From Filosporella fistucella (lineage: Eukaryota; Ascomycota; Leotiomycetes; Helotiales), in NCBI GenBank assembly GCA_030077755.1, contig JAQJZZ010000007.1, positions 2,046,001 through 2,110,000 of the forward strand: DNA of 64,000 nucleotides, given 5' to 3'. The notes beneath the pieces are model-generated. The model worked only from the letters and a program-made list of their open reading frames with translations, had not been told where the DNA came from and ran no database searches. The position numbers and the translations under genes are program-made. Each line of letters opens with the position of its first letter. Position 1 is the stretch's first letter. Shown here piece by piece: positions 62,112 to 64,000 of the stretch.

Positions 62112-63829
62112 TTATTTCGCGTCTTGGCCGTCTTTGGCGAAGGTTGCTGCTACTATCAGTGGGAAACAAGCAGTAGCCTCAACATAAACCTGTACATAAT
62201 TAGCATTGCAACAGAAATATGTCTTCAATCCGAGCTCCACCTCTGTGAAAACTCAGCAAAGAAAGCAGATTTAAGCTTACCTTCACACTATCTGCCCCAA
62301 CCTTTATCTTCCCCCAGCTAACGGCCTCGTCAGGCCTTGCACCAGCATCACTCCCATCAAATTCCTGCGCCGTATTGATATACACCGCGCTCTCAGCTCC
62401 GTTCCGCATCAAACAAGCATTTGCAATGTGATGTTTCACGATTCCTCCACCTAGTACGATCATCCCTGCCCGTTTTGCTCGAACAGCCAGTGTATTGATC
62501 TTCCGTATATCCTCCACGATATCGATTTTCAACTGTAGAGGAGAGGCTTTGAAGGTGTGGAAGTATAACATATCGCCTAGACTGCCATCTGTGAGTGCTG
62601 GGCAGAAGACGGGAATATTGTTCTTGTAGCACCAGTAGTAGACTGAGGATTCGTCGTTGATCTCTTTGCCAAGGCGATGGATGACCTTCGAGGGGGTCCA
62701 GTTCAGGGGCTCTTCGCTATCTTTGGATGCTTCTTGCTCCTCGAGCATTTTATCTAGGATAGGCACGACCCAGTCTTCGAACTTGCAGTAGTTGTTGTTA
62801 GGTACGATTAGATTGCCTATCCTGTTCATGCCCTTGGCTCGTAGTTCTGCGCCAGGAGTAGAGAAGGAACCCATGTAAGTTGAGGCGAGACATTTTATGA
62901 GATCCTCTTCGATGCCGCCGGCTGTGGTCACAATGGCGGAGATGTGGGAGTGTTGGGCTAGGTAGCGGAGGGTGCCGCGGAGACCAGACGAGATCAGGTT
63001 GCTGGTGTAGCCCAGAAAGATGGTAGTTTTTATGGTTGGCTCTGAGGGGTCGCGCCAGGATCGCTGAGAGGGATATTAGTTGGTGTTTTTGAGGCTGAGG
63101 GGGCCGTAAGATGGGGAGAAGAGAGGGGGCAGGAGGTAGATGAAGATATGCTTTAGAACAAAACCTCGGAAGAAACTTCTCCCACGACCACGAAGCAGGA
63201 ATACTGTCATCATGGTTCGTGAAGCTCCATTTGCAGCATCCCGGGATCCCTAGAAACCAAAAATTTAGTGCAAGGAGCGACATCCATCTCTGGGAGAAGT
63301 TGAAAGCAGATGCCTTGGCTCATCCCTCTCCTGTCTTTGGTTTTGCAGTGGAAGAACAGTTTCGGCCAGATGGAAATGGCTTATTGCTTCAGTGTAGGAT
63401 TTCCTGCTTGTCCAAAGAACTGGCTGAGAATTGGAAGAGAGAGGCAACTGCCAACATGATTTCCTGGAATTTGGTCCTTCTGGCAGCCCGTTGTTAAAGG
63501 AATTCTTCCCAAAACTGAAGCAGGTGGAATCGTCCGAATGACAACCATGACGTGAATTCTTCAAAGCCAAATATGGGACTGCGACCTAAGGAAAAGCTGC
63601 TACGTACCATATCATTGATGATCCTCACAGCATCTCCTATCGAACTAGCTTGAAATCCCATATGGTTCATCCCACTAACCAAATCGTCCACAGTAATCGC
63701 CCGGCCATGAAATTTGTTGAAATCTAATTCCTCCACCTTTTGAGCGCCCTCTGGCATTTCATTTGATGGCACGAGAACGGCATCTGTTACTGTCGAAGGG
63801 GGTGCTCCTTGTTTTTCTGGGGTAGACAT
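62112..63829 (-). CDS. DYS1: Deoxyhypusine synthase
   Basis: Transfers the aminobutyl group of spermidine to a lysine of eIF5A, the first step of hypusine formation in the cytosol. Three exons, 63829-63608, 63063-62281 and 62189-62112, give 360 residues, the family length. Characteristic stretches are [40 protein letters not shown]-like regions replaced by [31 protein letters not shown] with the active histidine, [18 protein letters not shown], and VSWGKI with the catalytic lysine. The first intron (63064-63607) is 544 nt, by far the longest in the window. It ends in ACTAATATCCCTCTCAG. The second is 91 nt. The start at 63829 is preferred over the frame start at 63862. Confidence 0.95.
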
Positions 63830-64000
63830 GATGAAAGGGATCTGATGAGAAAAGAACTTCACTTCAGGGGTTCACCTCTTTAATTCTGTCTGCCCTTGAG
63901 ACAGTATGTGCAATAATATTCCTTCCTTTGATGGTTTCTTTCCGGGTAAAAATGGCACCTTGGTGTATGAATTCTTTCTATTTTTGGGCTTTATGCGGGA
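63830..64000. other. Promoter side of deoxyhypusine synthase, window edge
   Basis: The 171 bp upstream of the start codon are AT-rich with pyrimidine tracts on the minus strand. No further gene is visible before the window ends. Confidence 0.4.

Noticed and set aside
62798..63283. 161-residue minus frame overlapping the deoxyhypusine synthase intron and second exon
   Set aside because: It reads the conserved second exon in the wrong phase; the correct phase gives the enzyme's invariant motifs.

Overview
This window is nuclear DNA of a filamentous ascomycete (Pezizomycotina). Genes are interrupted by short GT-AG introns, mostly 43-120 nt, with CTAAC/CTGAC-like branch sites. Markers that fit are an HSF-type factor, a DUF3425 bZIP-like protein, GH78 next to a sugar transporter, and a fragment of an ascomycete-only membrane protein family. 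Overall style suggests Leotiomycetes (Botrytis/Sclerotinia relatives), but this is an inference and no search was run.

Layout. 1-2238: no confident gene. 2239-12259: a metabolic and mitochondrial block with cytochrome c oxidase subunit 5 (COX5, +), mitochondrial ClpX-type unfoldase (MCX1, -), glycogen branching enzyme (GBE1/GLC3, +) and F1-ATPase beta subunit (ATP2, +). 12726-13320: a decayed membrane-protein gene (-). 15857-17779: a DUF3425 bZIP-like regulator (+) converging on an alpha/beta hydrolase (-). 18711-20967: a secreted proline-rich repeat protein (-). 22487-28827: a 16-exon MFS sugar transporter (-) divergent from a cytosolic GH78 alpha-L-rhamnosidase (+), a likely uptake-plus-hydrolysis pair with GCGGGG carbon-repression motifs between them. 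28828-34630: gene-poor, ending in an 827-nt ATG-free leader of a PIN4/Cip1-type RRM+R3H protein (34631-36617, +). 38436-39002: a weak hypothetical gene. 39003-45276: gene-poor. 45277-46950: a repeat-built protein with three AT-hooks (-). 46951-51209: gene-poor. 51210-53400: heat shock factor (-). 54527-54794: possible exons of an unrecognised Cys/His-rich small gene (-). 55109-56731: CWC27-type spliceosomal cyclophilin (-). 58359-61695: a five-exon, ~990-aa charged AT-hook protein of no known family (+), with a 5-codon uORF. 62112-63829: deoxyhypusine synthase (-).

Most recognised genes are housekeeping: respiration, mitochondrial proteostasis, glycogen, splicing, hypusination of eIF5A and the heat-shock response. 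The less-described material is two repeat-bearing AT-hook proteins, the N-glycosylation-sequon/polyproline repeat protein, and the ATG-depleted leader. Gene models were built by hand from splice signals and reading-frame continuity; exon coordinates are given so they can be checked against RNA data.
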